Shown here: positions 23,111-36,049 of the stretch, in pieces | How positions within the stretch are numbered: the stretch's first letter is position 1 | Layout of the letters: each line of letters starts with the position of its first letter | Assembly (NCBI RefSeq): GCF_000247815.1 | Contig: NC_021676.1 | Span: 19,734,782 to 19,798,781, forward strand | DNA: 64,000 nucleotides | Direction: 5' to 3' | Origin: Ficedula albicollis | Lineage: Eukaryota; Chordata; Aves; Passeriformes; Muscicapidae | Made by a program: the position numbers and the translations under genes | The notes under the pieces: model-generated | Told to the model about the DNA's origin: nothing | Seen by the model: only the letters and a program-made list of their open reading frames with translations | The model's database searches: none

Positions 23111-26100
23111 CTGTGGAAGGAAAATCACACAGTCACCTTCAATGCACACAATTCTGCTGCCCTCCAACCCAGCATCACCCAAAGGAAAGGGATGTGGACT
23201 GAGCAAACCGCACAGGGTTGGAATAAAATGATCTTTAAGGTCCCTTCCAACCCAAACCATTCCATGATCCTATAAAAATTCCATGAAAACTCAACCTCTG
23301 TGCTGGGGCTGGGGCCCAGAAATCTTCCATCCCCACGTGGAAATAATTTTAGATTATTTTAGATTATCAGGATTTTTGTCTTGGGGAGTACAGGAGAGCC
23401 CAGGCTGAGCAGCAGGAAGGGGAGCGAGGGTGAAAAGCAGCAACCCAACAAGTGTGGGGAAACCCAGGCTGTGGGAATCATGGAATCACAGGAGGGCTTA
23501 GGCTGGGAAGGGGATTTAAACTCATCTCATTCCATGGGCAGGGACACCTCTATCACATTATCCCAGGCTGCTCCAAACCCTGGACACTTCCTGAGATCCA
23601 GGGACAGGGATGAGGCACCACAAACCCACACATGCTCCAAACCCTGGACATTTCCAGGGATCCAGAGGCAGGGATGGGACAGCAAAAACCCACACATGCT
23701 CCAAACCCTGGACACTTGCAGGTATCCAGGGGCAGGGATGCTCCAAACCCTGGATATTGCCAGGGATCCAGGGGCAGGGATGGAGCACCACAAACCCACA
23801 CATGCTCCAAACCCTGGACATTTCCAAGGATCCAGGGGCAGGGAGATCGGAAGAGCGTCGTGTAGGGAGGGATGAGGCACCACAAACCCACACATGCTCC
23901 AAACCCTGGACATTTCCAGGGATCCAGGGGCAGGGATGGGACAGCAAAAACACACACATGCTCCAAACCCTGGACATTTCTAGGGATCCAGGGGCAGGGA
24001 TGAGGCACCACAAACCCACACATACTCCAAACCCTGGACATTTCCTTTCCAGGGATCCAGGAGCAGGGATTCGACAGCCATAAACCCACAAATGCTCCAA
24101 ACCCTGGACACTTCCATAGATCCAGAGGCAGGGGTGAGGCACCACAAACTCACACATGCTCCAAACCCTGGACATTTCTAGGGATCCAGGGGCAGGGATG
24201 AGGCACCACAAACCCACACATACTCCAAACCCTGGACATTTCCTTTCCAGGGATCCAGGAGCAGGGATTCGACAGCCCTAAACCCACACATACTCCAAAC
24301 CCTGGACACTTCCATGGATCCAGAGGCAGGGGTGAGGCACCACAACCCCACACATGCTCCAAACCTTGGGCATTTCCAAGGATCCAGGAGCAGGGATGGG
24401 GCACCACAACCCCACAACGCCAAGTGATGCCACGAGGGGAACCAAGGCTGGTGACAAACCTGGGCAGGGCTGCTGGGAAAGAGGGAACCAGAGCAAAGCT
24501 GTGCCCCTGCCAGCCCTGGGGCACACACCCAGCTCACCTCTGGCCCGCAGCAGCAGCTCCATCCCCTCGCTGTGCGCTGCCACCCCGCGCAGGGGCACGC
24601 TGGGCAGGTACACGTTGGCCCCGAAATCGATGAGCAGCCTGATGAAATCCCCGTGACAGCCGTGCCTCAGGCACGTCTCCAGCAGCGTTTTGGGCTCCCT
24701 GACGTGGGCCAGCACCCCCTGCTCGGTGCAGTTGTAGTCGGGATCGGCCCCGTGCAGCAGCAGCAGCCGGAAACACTCCAGGTGCCCGTAGGCGGCCGCC
24801 AGGTAGAGCGGCCCCGAGCAGGACACCGAGTTGGCCGCCCACTCCGGCAGCCTGGCCTGGACATTGGGCTGCGCCCCGTGCTCCAGCAGCTGCTGCAGGA
24901 TGTCCACCTGCCCGTCCCTGGCCGCCAGCAGCAGCGGGGAGCAGTTGTTGTAGGCGCTGCCCAGCGGGCTGGCGCCGTGCTCCAGCAGCGCCCGCACGCA
25001 CTCGCGGTGCCCGTTGCTGACGGCCACGAAGAGCGGGGTCTGAGCCTTCACATCCAGGCTGTCCACCTGGGCTCCGTGGGCCAGCAGCACCCGCAGGCTC
25101 CTCAGGCAGCCCCGGGTGGCCGCCAGGCGCAGCGGGGTGCTGGGGACCCCCCAGCCGCTCCGCCGGTTGATGAGCCTCTTGTACCTGTGATAATTGAGGA
25201 AAGATCGGTGTTAGTCGTGAAAGTATCGGCGTTTGTCCAAACCAGAATTGTGGGGTTCTTTCTGAGCCCCGGTGCTCTAAGGCACCAAACTCGGGAGCTC
25301 TTGGCTCCTACTCGGAGCTCGTAGGCTCTTACTCATCTGTGGGGTTCTTTCTGAGCCCCGGTGCTCTGAGGCACCAAACTCGGGAGCTCTTGTCTCCTAC
25401 TCGGAGCTCGTAGGCTCTTACTCATCAGGTAATCTTAAATAAGCAAAGCAGCTAATAGTTAAAGAGGTTATTTATTACAAAGCACATCAGTCTCAACAGT
25501 ACACAGACAAGCAATGGCAAAAAACAATGGCAAAGCAGTGGCAAAAGCAGCAGCAATAAGCAATAAGTGAATGGCTAAAAGCCCTGGCAAAAGCCAATAG
25601 TAAAAGCACCAACTCATCCCAATACAAACTCTTATATAGGATTTTTCCAACAAGCTAAGATGCAAACTCAGGCACCACTCCCTAACCTATTGGAATTCCA
25701 GTTTCTTAGGTTATTATCCAGGTTACATATAGAACTACACATACAATCTATCTTGTTCTATCAAAGAAATGTCAGCAATATTCTTATTATAGCTCTGTTA
25801 TGTCTCAGTCCTGTCTACAGCTGTGGGCCTGGAGCCTCCACTGAAGAGATCAGTGTATTTCAACCTTCACTAGAATACAAGCTACTACTGTGGAATCCAG
25901 ACCTTTTACTCACTAAAAACATCAGAACTCACTCTACGACTTATTCAATCCCTGCACTCTGACTCACTGACTCCAACACGGAACACTTAGGTCTGAAATG
26001 AAGCATGACACTAAAGAAAGGAAAATAGATGATTAAATCATTCTGTTTTAAATCCCCCTGTCATGAATATTATATCTTCTAAATAAGTTGTATCTAATAC

Positions 26101-26618
26101 CAGTTTGAAGAACAAGGCTTGAAAGATTTTGCAAAATCAGATTTCCTGCCTTTGGGTAATCAATTGCAACCTATCCACTGAGAGCAGACTTCCTGACTTC
26201 TGCCATTCCTTATCTACCAAGAGCAGATGGTTATCTATGGGACTTCACGTTTTTGACCACCACTGCTTACCTGGCAAAATTATGACAACAAAAAAAATAA
26301 TTATTGATTGCTACAAGAAAACCAGACTATAAAAGGAGCTGCAAAACCAAAGTTTGGTGGAGTGTGGAGTGGGCTGTGACCCCTCACGTTCCCCAGAGCT
26401 GCTTTGCTCTGTCTATATAAAATAAAGCAATCCAAATTTTGCTGAATGTGGAGACTTTTCTCATTTATAACACACCTGTCCTGGGCCAGCAGCCTGGCCA
26501 GCGTTTCGTGGTCGTCCTGGCACACAGCCTGGCTCAGCTCCTCGCTCTCCTCGCTGCCCTCCTCGTCATCCCCGGGCTGCAGCAGGGAGAACATCTTGGT
26601 GATGTCCATGAGGCTCAT
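22977..26618 (-). CDS. ASB12: ASB12 gene, ankyrin repeat and SOCS box protein 12 (three exons)
   Basis: Exons join as 26,618-26,476, 25,184-24,538 and 23,110-22,977, giving a protein of about 307 residues, close to the human length. ASB proteins bind substrate through ankyrin repeats and bind elongin B/C and cullin-5 through a C-terminal SOCS box, forming a cytosolic ubiquitin ligase; the substrate of ASB12 is not known to me. All junctions are GT/AG with matching phases (phase 2, then phase 1). Ankyrin signatures include 'QTPLFVAVSNGHRECVRALL', 'NNCSPLLLAARDGQVDILQQ' and 'SGPLYLAAAYGHLECFRLLL'. The gene lies between AMER1 and MTMR8 on the same strand, as in human. Exons 1 and 2 recur in a second copy at 28.7-30.7 kb. 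Intron 1 holds LTR-like sequence and intron 2 a CR1-derived array. Confidence 0.95.
23213..23282 (+). mobile_element. CR1 LINE 3'-end fragment
   Basis: 'atctttaaggtcccttccaa' followed by 'cccaaaccattccatgatcc' is a sense CR1 tail, in ASB12 intron 2. Confidence 0.8.
23478..24415 (-). repeat. CR1-derived minisatellite in ASB12 intron 2
   Basis: An antisense CR1 copy starts at about 23,478 ('atcatggaatcacaggaggg'). From about 23,570 its segment 'gctccaaaccctggacattt' / 'ccagggatccaggggcaggg' is amplified into units of roughly 60-70 bp linked by 'caccacaaacccacacat' or 'gacagcaaaaacccacac'. There are about 13 units. A similar array opens the duplicated block at 27,945. Confidence 0.88.
23844..23868 (+). 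other. Embedded Illumina sequencing adapter fragment
   Basis: The 25 bases starting 'agatcggaagagcgtcgtgt' and ending 'aggga' equal the beginning of the standard TruSeq adapter read-through sequence. They lie between array units ('ggggcaggg' before, 'gggatgaggcacc' after) and are absent from the other copy of the array. This is contamination from untrimmed reads, not genomic DNA. Confidence 0.97.
24538..25184 (-). CDS. ASB12: ASB12 exon 2, ankyrin repeats
   Basis: The acceptor 'attatcacag' precedes 'gtacaagaggctcatcaacc' (YKRLIN, matching the family). The 647-bp exon carries the ankyrin repeats, including 'LLLLHGADPDYNCTEQGVLA', 'FIRLLIDFGANVYLPS' and 'EGMELLLRARG', and ends at donor 'ccagag|gtgagc'. 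A run on into the intron would add non-homologous residues, so the open frame beyond 24,538 is not coding. Confidence 0.95.
25242..25990 (-). mobile_element. LTR-like sequence in ASB12 intron 1 (minus strand), approximate limits
   Basis: On the minus strand there is a TATA-like 'tatataag' (25,639-25,632), an AATAAA signal (25,476-25,471) and then a segment ending '...agaaccccaca' near 25,249, the order expected for U3-R-U5 of a retroviral LTR. An 89-bp segment ('tgtggggttctttctgagcc'...) is tandemly duplicated here (about 25,249-25,426) but single in the second copy of the locus. The family is not identified and the boundaries are approximate. Confidence 0.45.
26059..26472 (+). mobile_element. 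LTR-like sequence in ASB12 intron 1 (plus strand)
   Basis: It begins 'tgtcatgaatattatat' and ends 'cttttctcatttataaca', giving TG...CA ends over 414 bp. Inside are 'actataaaagg' (about 26,327) as a TATA box and 'aaaataaagc' (about 26,420) as a polyadenylation signal. The end lies directly against the ASB12 exon 1 donor. No target-site duplication was found, so the call is tentative. Confidence 0.45.
26476..26618 (-). CDS. ASB12: ASB12 exon 1, N-terminus
   Basis: Encodes 'MSLMDITKMFSLLQPGDDEE' and continues to 'ARLLAQD', ending in phase 2 at donor 'gacag|gtgtgtt'. The start at 26,618 matches the family N-terminus; an in-frame ATG four codons upstream (26,630) is an alternative. Confidence 0.92.
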
Positions 26619-26886
26619 TTTGTGCTCCATGTGCTGCTTTCATGGTCAGGGATGAGGACAAAGATCTGCAGGGTACAGAACCGGGTTAGAACCAGCCCCT
26701 GACACCCACAGCTGCCTTTTAGTGGAAGTTTTTACTCAACATAAGGAGGATTCTCCAAAAAGTGGACAAATATTGATGAGGATGCTGCTGGTGTGCTCAT
26801 GGCCCTGGCATCGTGTGAGGAAAGGGTGAAAGGCTGAGGGAGCAATGGGGAGCAGTGTGGTGGGGATGTGGGTCAGGATCCCATAA

Positions 26887-27090
26887 AATCATGGAATGGT
26901 TTGGGTTGGGAAGGACCTTAAAGCCCATCCAGTGGCACCCCTGCCATGGCAGGGACACCTCCCACTGCCCCAGGGTCCGGCCTGGCCTTGGGCACCTCCA
27001 GGGATCCAGGAGCAGCCACAGCAAATCTGGGAATTCCATCCCAGCCCCTCCCCACCCTCCCAGGGAGCAATTCCAGCCCAAAATCCCAAA
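26887..27090 (-). mobile_element. CR1 LINE 3'-region fragment, antisense
   Basis: 'atggaatggtttgggttggg' with 'aaggaccttaaagcccatcc' and 'ggcctggccttgggcacctc' is a clear antisense CR1 tail upstream of ASB12. Its counterpart at 30,991-31,200 has lost about 30 bp and gained a short internal duplication. Confidence 0.88.
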
Positions 27091-27379
27091 ACCCATCCCT
27101 GCCCATTCCCTGTGTCCTGTCCCTCCATCCCTTGTCCCAAATCCTGAGGGATGAGGCGAATGTGATCAGTTTGATTAGGGACCAAACACCTTCCATCACC
27201 TCCCTTCCCAAAACGACGAATTGCAGAGTTTTCCTCCCTCCTGCCTGCTCGGGGCTGCAGGGAGGGTCTGGGATGTTTCTGCTGAGGGATTTGGGGGGAG
27301 GAGGGGTGGGGCTGAAGCCTGGCTGGGCTCTGGGCACAGGACGTGGCCTCAGGGGACAGGACGGGATGTCCCGCTGGCA

Positions 27380-27937
<558 letters not shown>

Positions 27938-27942
27938 TGGAC

Positions 27943-30900
27943 AGCCATAAACCCACACATGCTCCAAACCCTGGACATTTCCAGGGATCCAGGGGCAGGG
28001 ATGGGACAGCAAAAACACACACATGCTCCAAACCCTGGACATTTCTAGGGATTCAGGGGCAGGGATGAGGCACCACAAACCCACACATGCTCCAAACCCT
28101 GGACATTTCCAGGGATCCAGGGGCAGGGATGGGACAGCAAAAACACACACATGCTCCAAACCCTGGACATTTCTAGGGATCCAGGGGCAGGGATGAGGCA
28201 CCACAAACCCACACATACTCCAAACCCTGGACATTTCCTTTCCAGGGATCCAGGAGCAGGGATTCGACAGCCATAAACCCACAAATGCTCCAAACCCTGG
28301 ACACTTCCATAGATCCAGAGGCAGGGGTGAGGCACCACAAACTCACACATGCTCCAAACCCTGGACATTTCTAGGGATCCAGGGGCAGGGATGAGGCACC
28401 ACAAACCCACACATACTCCAAACCCTGGACATTTCCTTTCCAGGGATCCAGGAGCAGGGATTCGACAGCCCTAAACCCACACATACTCCAAACCCTGGAC
28501 ACTTCCATGGATCCAGAGGCAGGGGTGAGGCACCACAACCCCACACATGCTCCAAACCTTGGGCATTTCCAAGGATCCAGGAGCAGGGGTGGGGCACCAC
28601 AACCCCACAAAGCCAAGTGATGCCACGAGGGGAACCAAGGCTGGTGACAAACCTGGGCAGGGCTGCTGGGAAAGAGGGAACCAGAGCAAAGCTGTGCCCC
28701 TGCCAGCCCTGGGGCACACACCCAGCTCACCTCTGGCCCGCAGCAGCAGCTCCATCCCCTCGCTGTGCGCTGCCACCCCGCGCAGGGGCACGCTGGGCAG
28801 GTACACGTTGGCCCCGAAATCGATGAGCAGCCTGATGAAATCCCCGTGACAGCCGTGCCTCAGGCACGTCTCCAGCAGCGTTTTGGGCTCCCTGACGTGG
28901 GCCAGCACCCCCTGCTCGGTGCAGTTGTAGTCGGGATCGGCCCCGTGCAGCAGCAGCAGCCGGAAACACTCCAGGTGCCCGTAGGCGGCCGCCAGGTAGA
29001 GCGGCCCCGAGCAGGACACCGAGTTGGCCGCCCACTCTGGCAGCCTGGCCTGGACATTGGGCTGCGCCCCGTGCTCCAGCAGCTGCTGCAGGATGTCCAC
29101 CTGCCCGTCCCTGGCCGCCAGCAGCAGCGGGGAGCAGTTGTTGTAGGCGCTGCCCAGCGGGCTGGCGCCGTGCTCCAGCAGCGCCCGCACGCACTCGCGG
29201 TGCCCGTTGCTGACGGCCACGAAGAGCGGGGTCTGAGCCTTCACATCCAGGCTGTCCACCTGGGCTCCGTGGGCCAGCAGCACCCGCAGGCTCCTCAGGC
29301 AGCCCCGGGTGGCCGCCAGGCGCAGCGGGGTGCTGGGGACCCCCCAGCCGCTCCGCCGGTTGATGAGCCTCTTGTACCTGTGATAATTGAGGAAAGATCG
29401 GTGTTAGTCGTGAAAGTATCGGCGTTTGTCCAAACCAGAATTGTGGGGTTCTTTCTGAGCCCCGGTGCTCTAAGGCACCAAACTCGGGAGCTCTTGGCTC
29501 CTACTCGGAGCTCGTAGGCTCTTACTCATCAGGTAATCTTAAATAAGCAAAGCAGCTAATAGTTAAAGAGGTTATTTATTACAAAGCACATCAGTCTCAA
29601 CAGTACACAGACAAGCAATGGCAAAAAGCAATGGCAAAGCAGTGGCAAAAGCAGCAGCAATAAGCAATAAGTGAATGGCTAAAAGCCCTGGCAAAAGCCA
29701 ATAGTAAAAGCACCAACTCATCCCAATACAAACTCTTATATAGGATTTTTCCAACAAGCTAAGATGCAAACTCAGGCACCACTCCCTAACCTATTGGAAT
29801 TCCAGTTTCTTAGGTTATTATCCAGGTTACATATAGAACTACACATACAATCTCTCTTGTTCTATCAAAGAAATGTCAGCAATATTCTTATTATAACTCT
29901 GTTATGTCTCAGTCCTGTCTACAGCTGTGGGCCTGGAGCCTCCACTGAAGAGATCAGTGTATTTCAACCTTCACTAGAATACAAGCTACTACTGTGGAAT
30001 CCAGACCTTTTACTCACTAAAAACATCAGAACTCACTCTACGACTTATTCAATCCCTGCACTCTGACTCACTGACTCCAACACGGAACACTTAGGTCTGA
30101 AATGAAGCATGACACTAAAGAAAGGAAAATAGATGATTAAATCATTCTGTTTTAAATCCCCCTGTCATGAATATTATATTTTCTAAATAAGTTGTATCTA
30201 ATACCAGTTTGAAGAACAAGGCTTGAAAGATTTTGCAAAATCAGATTTCCTGCCTTTGGGTAATCAATTGCAACCTATCCACTGAGAGCAGACTTCCTGA
30301 CTTCTGCCATTCCTTATCTACCAAGAGCAGATGGTTATCTATGGGACTTCACGTTTTTGACCACCACTGCTTACCTGGCAAAATTATGACAACAAAAAAA
30401 ATAATTATTGATTGCTACAAGAAAACCAGACTATAAAAGGAGCTGCAAAACCAAAGTTTGGTGGAGTGTGGAGTGGGCTGTGACCCCTCACGTTCCCCAG
30501 AGCTGCTTTGCTCTGTCTATATAAAATAAAGCAATCCAAATTTTGCTGAATGTGGAGACTTTTCTCATTTATAACACACCTGTCCTGGGCCAGCAGCCTG
30601 GCCAGCGTTTCGTGGTCGTCCTGGCACACAGCCTGGCTCAGCTCCTCGCTCTCCTCGCTGCCCTCCTCGTCATCCCCGGGCTGCAGCAGGGAGAACATCT
30701 TGGTGATGTCCATGAGGCTCATTTTGTGCTCCATGTGCTGCTTTCATGGTCAGGGATGAGGACAAAGATCTGCAGGGTACAGAACCGGGTTAGAACCAGC
30801 CCCTGACACCCACAGCTGCCTTTTAGTGGAAGTTTTTACTCAACATAAGGAGGATTCTCCAAAAAGTGGACAAATATTGATGAGGATGCTGCTGGTGTGC

Positions 30901-31507
30901 TCATGGCCCTGGCATCGTGTGAGGAAAGGGTGAAAGGCTGAGGGAGCAATGGGGAGCAGTGTGGTGGGGATGTGGGTCAGGATCCCATAAAATCATGGAA
31001 TGGTTTGGGTTGGGAAGGACCTTAAAGCCCATCCAGTGGCACCCCTGCCATGGCAGGGACACCTCCCACTGCCCCAGGGTCCGGCCTGGCCTTGGGCGAG
31101 CAGCCACAGCAAATCTGGGAATTCCATCCCCGCCCCTCCCAGCCACAGCAAATCTGGGAATTCCATCCCAGCCCCTCCCCACCCTCCCAGGCAGCAATTC
31201 CAGCCCAAAATACCAAAACCCATCCCTGCCCATTCCCTGTGTCCTGTCCCTCCATCCCTTGTCCCAAATCCTGAGGGATGAGGCGAATGTGATCAGTTTG
31301 ATTAGGGACCAAACACCTTCCATCACCTCCCTTCCCAAAATGACGAATTGCAGAGTTTTCCTCCCTCCTGCCTGCTCGGGGCTGCAGGGAGGGTCTGGGA
31401 TGTTTCTGCTGAGGGATTTGGGGGGAGGAGGGGTGGGGCTGAAGCCTGGCTGGGCTCTGGGCACAGGACGTGGCCTCAGGGGACAGGACGGGATGTCCCG
31501 CTGGCAC
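27943..31507. repeat. Second copy of the ASB12 exon 1-2 block (probable other haplotype)
   Basis: This block repeats about 23.9-27.38 kb. The offset is 4,193 bp up to exon 2 and 4,104 bp beyond, because an 89-bp unit is present twice in the first copy and once here. Single-base differences are few (for example 'actccggcag' versus 'actctggcag', 'cctatcttg' versus 'cctctcttg' type changes), so identity is well above 99%. It includes exons 1-2, intron 1 with its LTR-like sequences and the 5' flank, but not exon 3. Confidence 0.93.
28731..30722 (-). pseudogene. ASB12: Duplicate ASB12 exons 1-2 without SOCS-box exon
   Basis: Exon 1 (30,722-30,580) and exon 2 (29,377-28,731) are intact and encode the same protein segments as the first copy; the one base change noted in exon 2 is synonymous. 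No third exon follows before the G run at 27,934, so as laid out this copy could not make a complete protein. I read it as a false duplication of one gene rather than a paralogue; a true recent tandem duplication cannot be excluded from sequence alone. Confidence 0.8.
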
Positions 31508-31762
31508 CTGAGCAGCTGGAAACGCCCGGGGTGGGCACAGGGATCCCTGGGCAGCCCTGGAGCATCGCGGGGTCCCTCTGCAGGCACAGCTGGGGCTGAC
31601 CTGTCCTGGGAGGAGCTGGAGTGATTAATTAGCAAAGGAGCCGCTGCAAGCAGTTAATTGGCCGAGGAGCAATTGGTGCAATTTATATAAAAATATATAT
31701 AACTATATATTAACATATATATATTTTAATATATTTATTATGTGCATATTTATATATTATAT
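31508..31762. other. ASB12 upstream flank ending in an AT repeat
   Basis: Unique sequence continues past the duplicated block and becomes an AT-rich repeat ('atatatataactatatatta') from about 31,680 until the next G run. No gene seen. Confidence 0.5.
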
Positions 31763-32188
<426 letters not shown>

Positions 32189-32261
32189 AAGGCCACCAGC
32201 ACAGCTGGGCCACTGGGACAAGGCTGAGGGCACCAAAGCTCTGCTGGGCTGCCAGCTGGCC

Positions 32262-32600
32262 TATAATACAAAATATAAATATAGAATTTATATATTTTTA
32301 TAAAAATATATTTATAAAAATAATTATATGAATATATAATCATATGGATTATAATTATAAATAAGTATTTTATAATAATAAATATATAAGTGTATATAAT
32401 ACAGAATGTGTATATGCTATTTATGTGAATTATAATTATAAATAATAACTTTATAACAATAAATATATAAATATATATAATATAGAATATGTTTCTACAA
32501 TTTATATGAATTATAATTGTAAATATAAATAATAATTTAATAACAATAAATATATAAAATAAAGAATATGTATGATTATATATAATTAACATAGAAATTA
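32262..32600. repeat. AT-rich low-complexity repeat
   Basis: Nearly pure A/T with recurring 'aataaatatataa' and 'tataattataaataat' motifs; three blocks near 32,340, 32,430 and 32,510 look like diverged copies of one ~85-bp unit. Confidence 0.85.
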
Positions 32601-32904
32601 GCCCAATTTATGCAGAAATTAGGGAAATTCTGACGCTGCTGCTCCTCATTGGACACTCCTGGAATGAGCTCTGGAGCTTTGGGATCACCCCAACCTCATG
32701 GAAAACGTGTTGGGGGGTTACTGCGGATCCCAGATAAAAGACAGTTCTGTTCCCTGTTATATTCTGAAATAAAATTGTGTGGGAAAGCGCAAGAGCAGCT
32801 GGAATATTTCCTGAACACACCAAGAGAGCCCTGGGGCTGCCCGAGGCCTGCGGGGAGGTTCCTCAGAGCCCAAAGCACAGCTCGTGCAATCACAAAACCG
32901 TTTG

Positions 32905-33050
32905 CTCTGGCAAGGAATTTCCAATTCCATCCCAGCCCTGCGGGGCAGGGACACCTTCCACCGTCCCAGGCTGGGCGAAACCCCAATGCCCAACAATTCC
33001 AGGCACCCCCAGCTCCTCTGGGCACCCCACCCTCCCTGTCTGATCACCCC
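32905..33050 (-). mobile_element. CR1 LINE fragment, antisense
   Basis: 'ggggcagggacaccttccac' and 'cgtcccaggctggg' with 'ctcctctgggcacccc' follow the antisense CR1 order. Confidence 0.65.
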
Positions 33051-35059
33051 CTGAGCTGCCAGCAGCTGTCCCAGACCCCAAAAAGAGGTGACAGAGCAGA
33101 TTTGTCCCTCTGGGCCCCTCCCTCGCCCTCCTTACCTGGGGTGGGGGATGCTCAGAGCACCTGGGGGGCCATGGGGAGTCCTGCCGGGGTTGGACCCCAA
33201 AATGAGCAGGGCAGGGGAGGCTCTGGCAGAGCTGGGATGGACTGGGCTGCGTGGGGCCAGCTCACAGCTGAAATGCCACGGCAGGACTAATTTTAGCCCC
33301 TCTGGGGTTTTATCTTACCACTTCCATTCTTGGAAAGCTCCCCCTGGGTAAATATAGAGAGGGCAGAGGGGTGGGGGGAGGCTGGGACAGGTGCTGGAGG
33401 CTGCTCGGCCCCTCTGAGCACACACAAAGCTTTTTTTTTTTCCCTGCTGTTTCCTCGCAGAAATCACAGAAATTGGGGAGATTTGGGGTCCTTTCCAGGG
33501 CAGCACCAGCCTCTACCCCACCTCAGCTGCTGCCAGGAACACAAATTCCCTCTTAACCCCTCTCTTGCCTTCTCTTCCCCTTTTCAGAGTGATACAAATG
33601 GCAATTTGCAACCTCCAAAAATGATTTATTGGACACAAGAAGGACAAAAGGTGCTGAAGATGGTCCAGATGTCCCACCTGGGCTGCACCTGCCAGAAGGA
33701 AACAGCCAGGGCTTCCCAAAGCTGAACAGGACCCAGGAAGGCAGGAAAGCTCCCAGGGCAAAAAACTGGAGCAGGGAGCAGCACTGGGGATCTTATCAAA
33801 AGCTGTCAGCTGGGAAGTGCAATCCTATTTTATCCAGCTCCCTTGAAACCCTCTCCAAACTCCTTGGTGGTGGAGCAGGAGGTTTGGGGCAGCATTATCA
33901 TGGTATGAGACAATGAGAGAGACCCAAATGATGCAGCAGGAAAATCCCCAGTGCTGCTGCAAGAAGTGAAAAATGGGAAATGTGTGATCTGTGCCACCAG
34001 CACATTCCTGCTCTGGAGCCTCCCCATGGAAAAACCTGGAATGCAGCAAAATAATCAATATCGATTTGGTTTAGACTTTGGGTTTTCCTCTCCAAATTCA
34101 CTCCAAAATAGGTGATTGCTTCACAATTCCCCAAAGCCAGCAGCAGGAATGGGGTTATGGAGGGTGGTGTGGATGAACCCTGAGCAGGACAGGGGAGTTT
34201 GGGGTTATTTGGGTTATTTTGGGGTTATTTTTTTTGAGTGTCAGGAAGCTGCAGCCACAAAAGCCAAGCCTGGCTGGAAACCTCTTCCACAAAGCACAGA
34301 AATCAAAGCAGCCTTTAAAAACCAGAGTGGTATAAAGGGAAAATAGGAATGCAGACAATAGAAGTGCTAGAAAATGTGAAATGTGAAAGGAAACTTGGAG
34401 ATGAAAGGAAAACCCTTGAATGGCAAATTAAGGATAAGCTGCTCATTCTTTTGCTGCTGCTGTTTAGTTGTTAAGCAAGGGAGATCTTGGGAAGGAGGAG
34501 CAGATTAAACTCAGTTCTAACCAGGCAAAGCTGAGCCCAGCTCAGCTGGAATCCTGCACAGGGCAGGAACTTTCCCTTTCAGCCCAGGGATATTTCCAGC
34601 AGCAGAGCCAGAGCAGCCTGACCCAGCTGGGATAAAATCCCCACTGCTCCCAACTCTGGGGAAGGACGAGTGTTGGAGCCCTGAAGCCTAAAAATTTTAA
34701 ACTTTTTTTTTTTTTTAAACTTTCTTTTAAACTTTCTGTGCTTTCTGACACTGACCCTCAACAGAACATTGCTTTTGACCTGAAGCCTTAGGAAAAAAAC
34801 TTCCAAATTTAAGTAAAGAAGTTGAAATCACTGGTGTGTAGTTCAAATAAAAGTGTGTAATCACATAGTAAAAAGTGTTATATAGTAAAAAGTTTAAAAT
34901 TTCAAGTTTTAAAATATAGTAATAAATATAGAACATGCAAGTTCTTAAGCAATAACTCTTCTTTCTTCTTCATAATTTCAAGTAGTAGTTTTTAGTTAAA
35001 TAAAAATTAATGCAGTACCAGTCACAAGTGTTTAGTTATTAAGTCAAAAGTATAAATAA
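33051..35059. other. Intergenic between ASB12 and MTMR8
   Basis: No exon or gene family was recognised. Composition changes from mixed to A/T-rich after about 34,690. Confidence 0.45.
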
Positions 35060-35740
35060 ATGTTAAGTTTTTAACTAGACAAACTTTAAGAAACCTTATA
35101 ACTAAATGCAATAAGATTTTCTTGCTTTTAGCTTATTAGCTAAAAGTACAACAAAACTCTCTTTACTCTAAATAAAAATTAATTAACAGCTAAGTCCAAA
35201 CAAAAAAAAACACCAACCAAACTCTGTCCTCATACATTCAATCCTAACTTTAAGTAAAGGCAAAACAAACCACAAAAAATTTTAAAAAATTAAAAACCAC
35301 TGAGCTGGGCAAAGCAGCTCTTGATCAGCTCCCTGTTAATTGGGGAAGAATTAGAGGGCAGAAATGTTAAGTTTTTAACTAGACAAACTTTAAGAAACCT
35401 TATAACTAAATGCAACAAGATTTTCTTGCTTTTAGCTTATTAGCTAAAAGTACAACAAAACTCTCTTTACTCTAAATAAAAATTAATTAACAGCTAAGTC
35501 CAAACAAAAAAAAACACCAACCAAACTCTGTCCTCATACATTCAATCCTAACTTTAAGTAAAGGCAAAACAAACCACAAAAAATTTTAAAAAATTAAAAA
35601 CCACTGAGCTGGGCAAAGCAGCTCTTGATCAGCTCCCTGTTAATAAACCACAAAAAATTTAAAAAAATTAAAAACCACTGAGCTGGGCAAAGCAGCTCTT
35701 GATCAGCTCCCTGTTAATTGGGGAAGAATTAGAGGGCAGA
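35060..35740. repeat. Tandem duplication of a ~303-bp A/T-rich block plus partial third copy
   Basis: The block starting 'tgttaagtttttaactagac' at 35,061 recurs at 35,364 (offset 303). A shorter third piece ('aaccactgagctgggcaaag'...) follows from about 35,644. Copies are nearly identical. Confidence 0.9.
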
Positions 35741-36049
35741 AGGGTATTATTTACTCAAAGAGTAAATATTATTTATTTGGGTATTATTTACTCCAAGATT
35801 TTTTTTTGGGAAGGTAAATCCTGGCCAGAGTTGCTCCCATTAAAGAGATTATTGTTATTAATGCAGCTGAAGAGAGCTAATGAGCTTGTGGGTTTAGGAG
35901 AGCTAAGCAGGTAAAAGTTTGGTTGGAGTTAACAGTCCCAAATAAATGATTTTGCAGGGATTAGGGATTTCCTAACAGAGCTGGGGAGTGGGGCTGGGAG
36001 AATCTCCCTCTGTGCCCTCCCCTCTGCTCCAAAATTCCAAAACTCAGCC

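Noticed and set aside
24278..24537. Extension of the ASB12 exon 2 frame into the intron
   Set aside because: A good GT donor at 24,537-24,536 and a matching SOCS-box exon at 23,110 show that the extension is intronic.
28471..29283. A second, independent ASB gene
   Set aside because: More than 99% identical to the first copy including introns, lacks exon 3 and abuts a poly-G junction; a retained haplotype is more likely.
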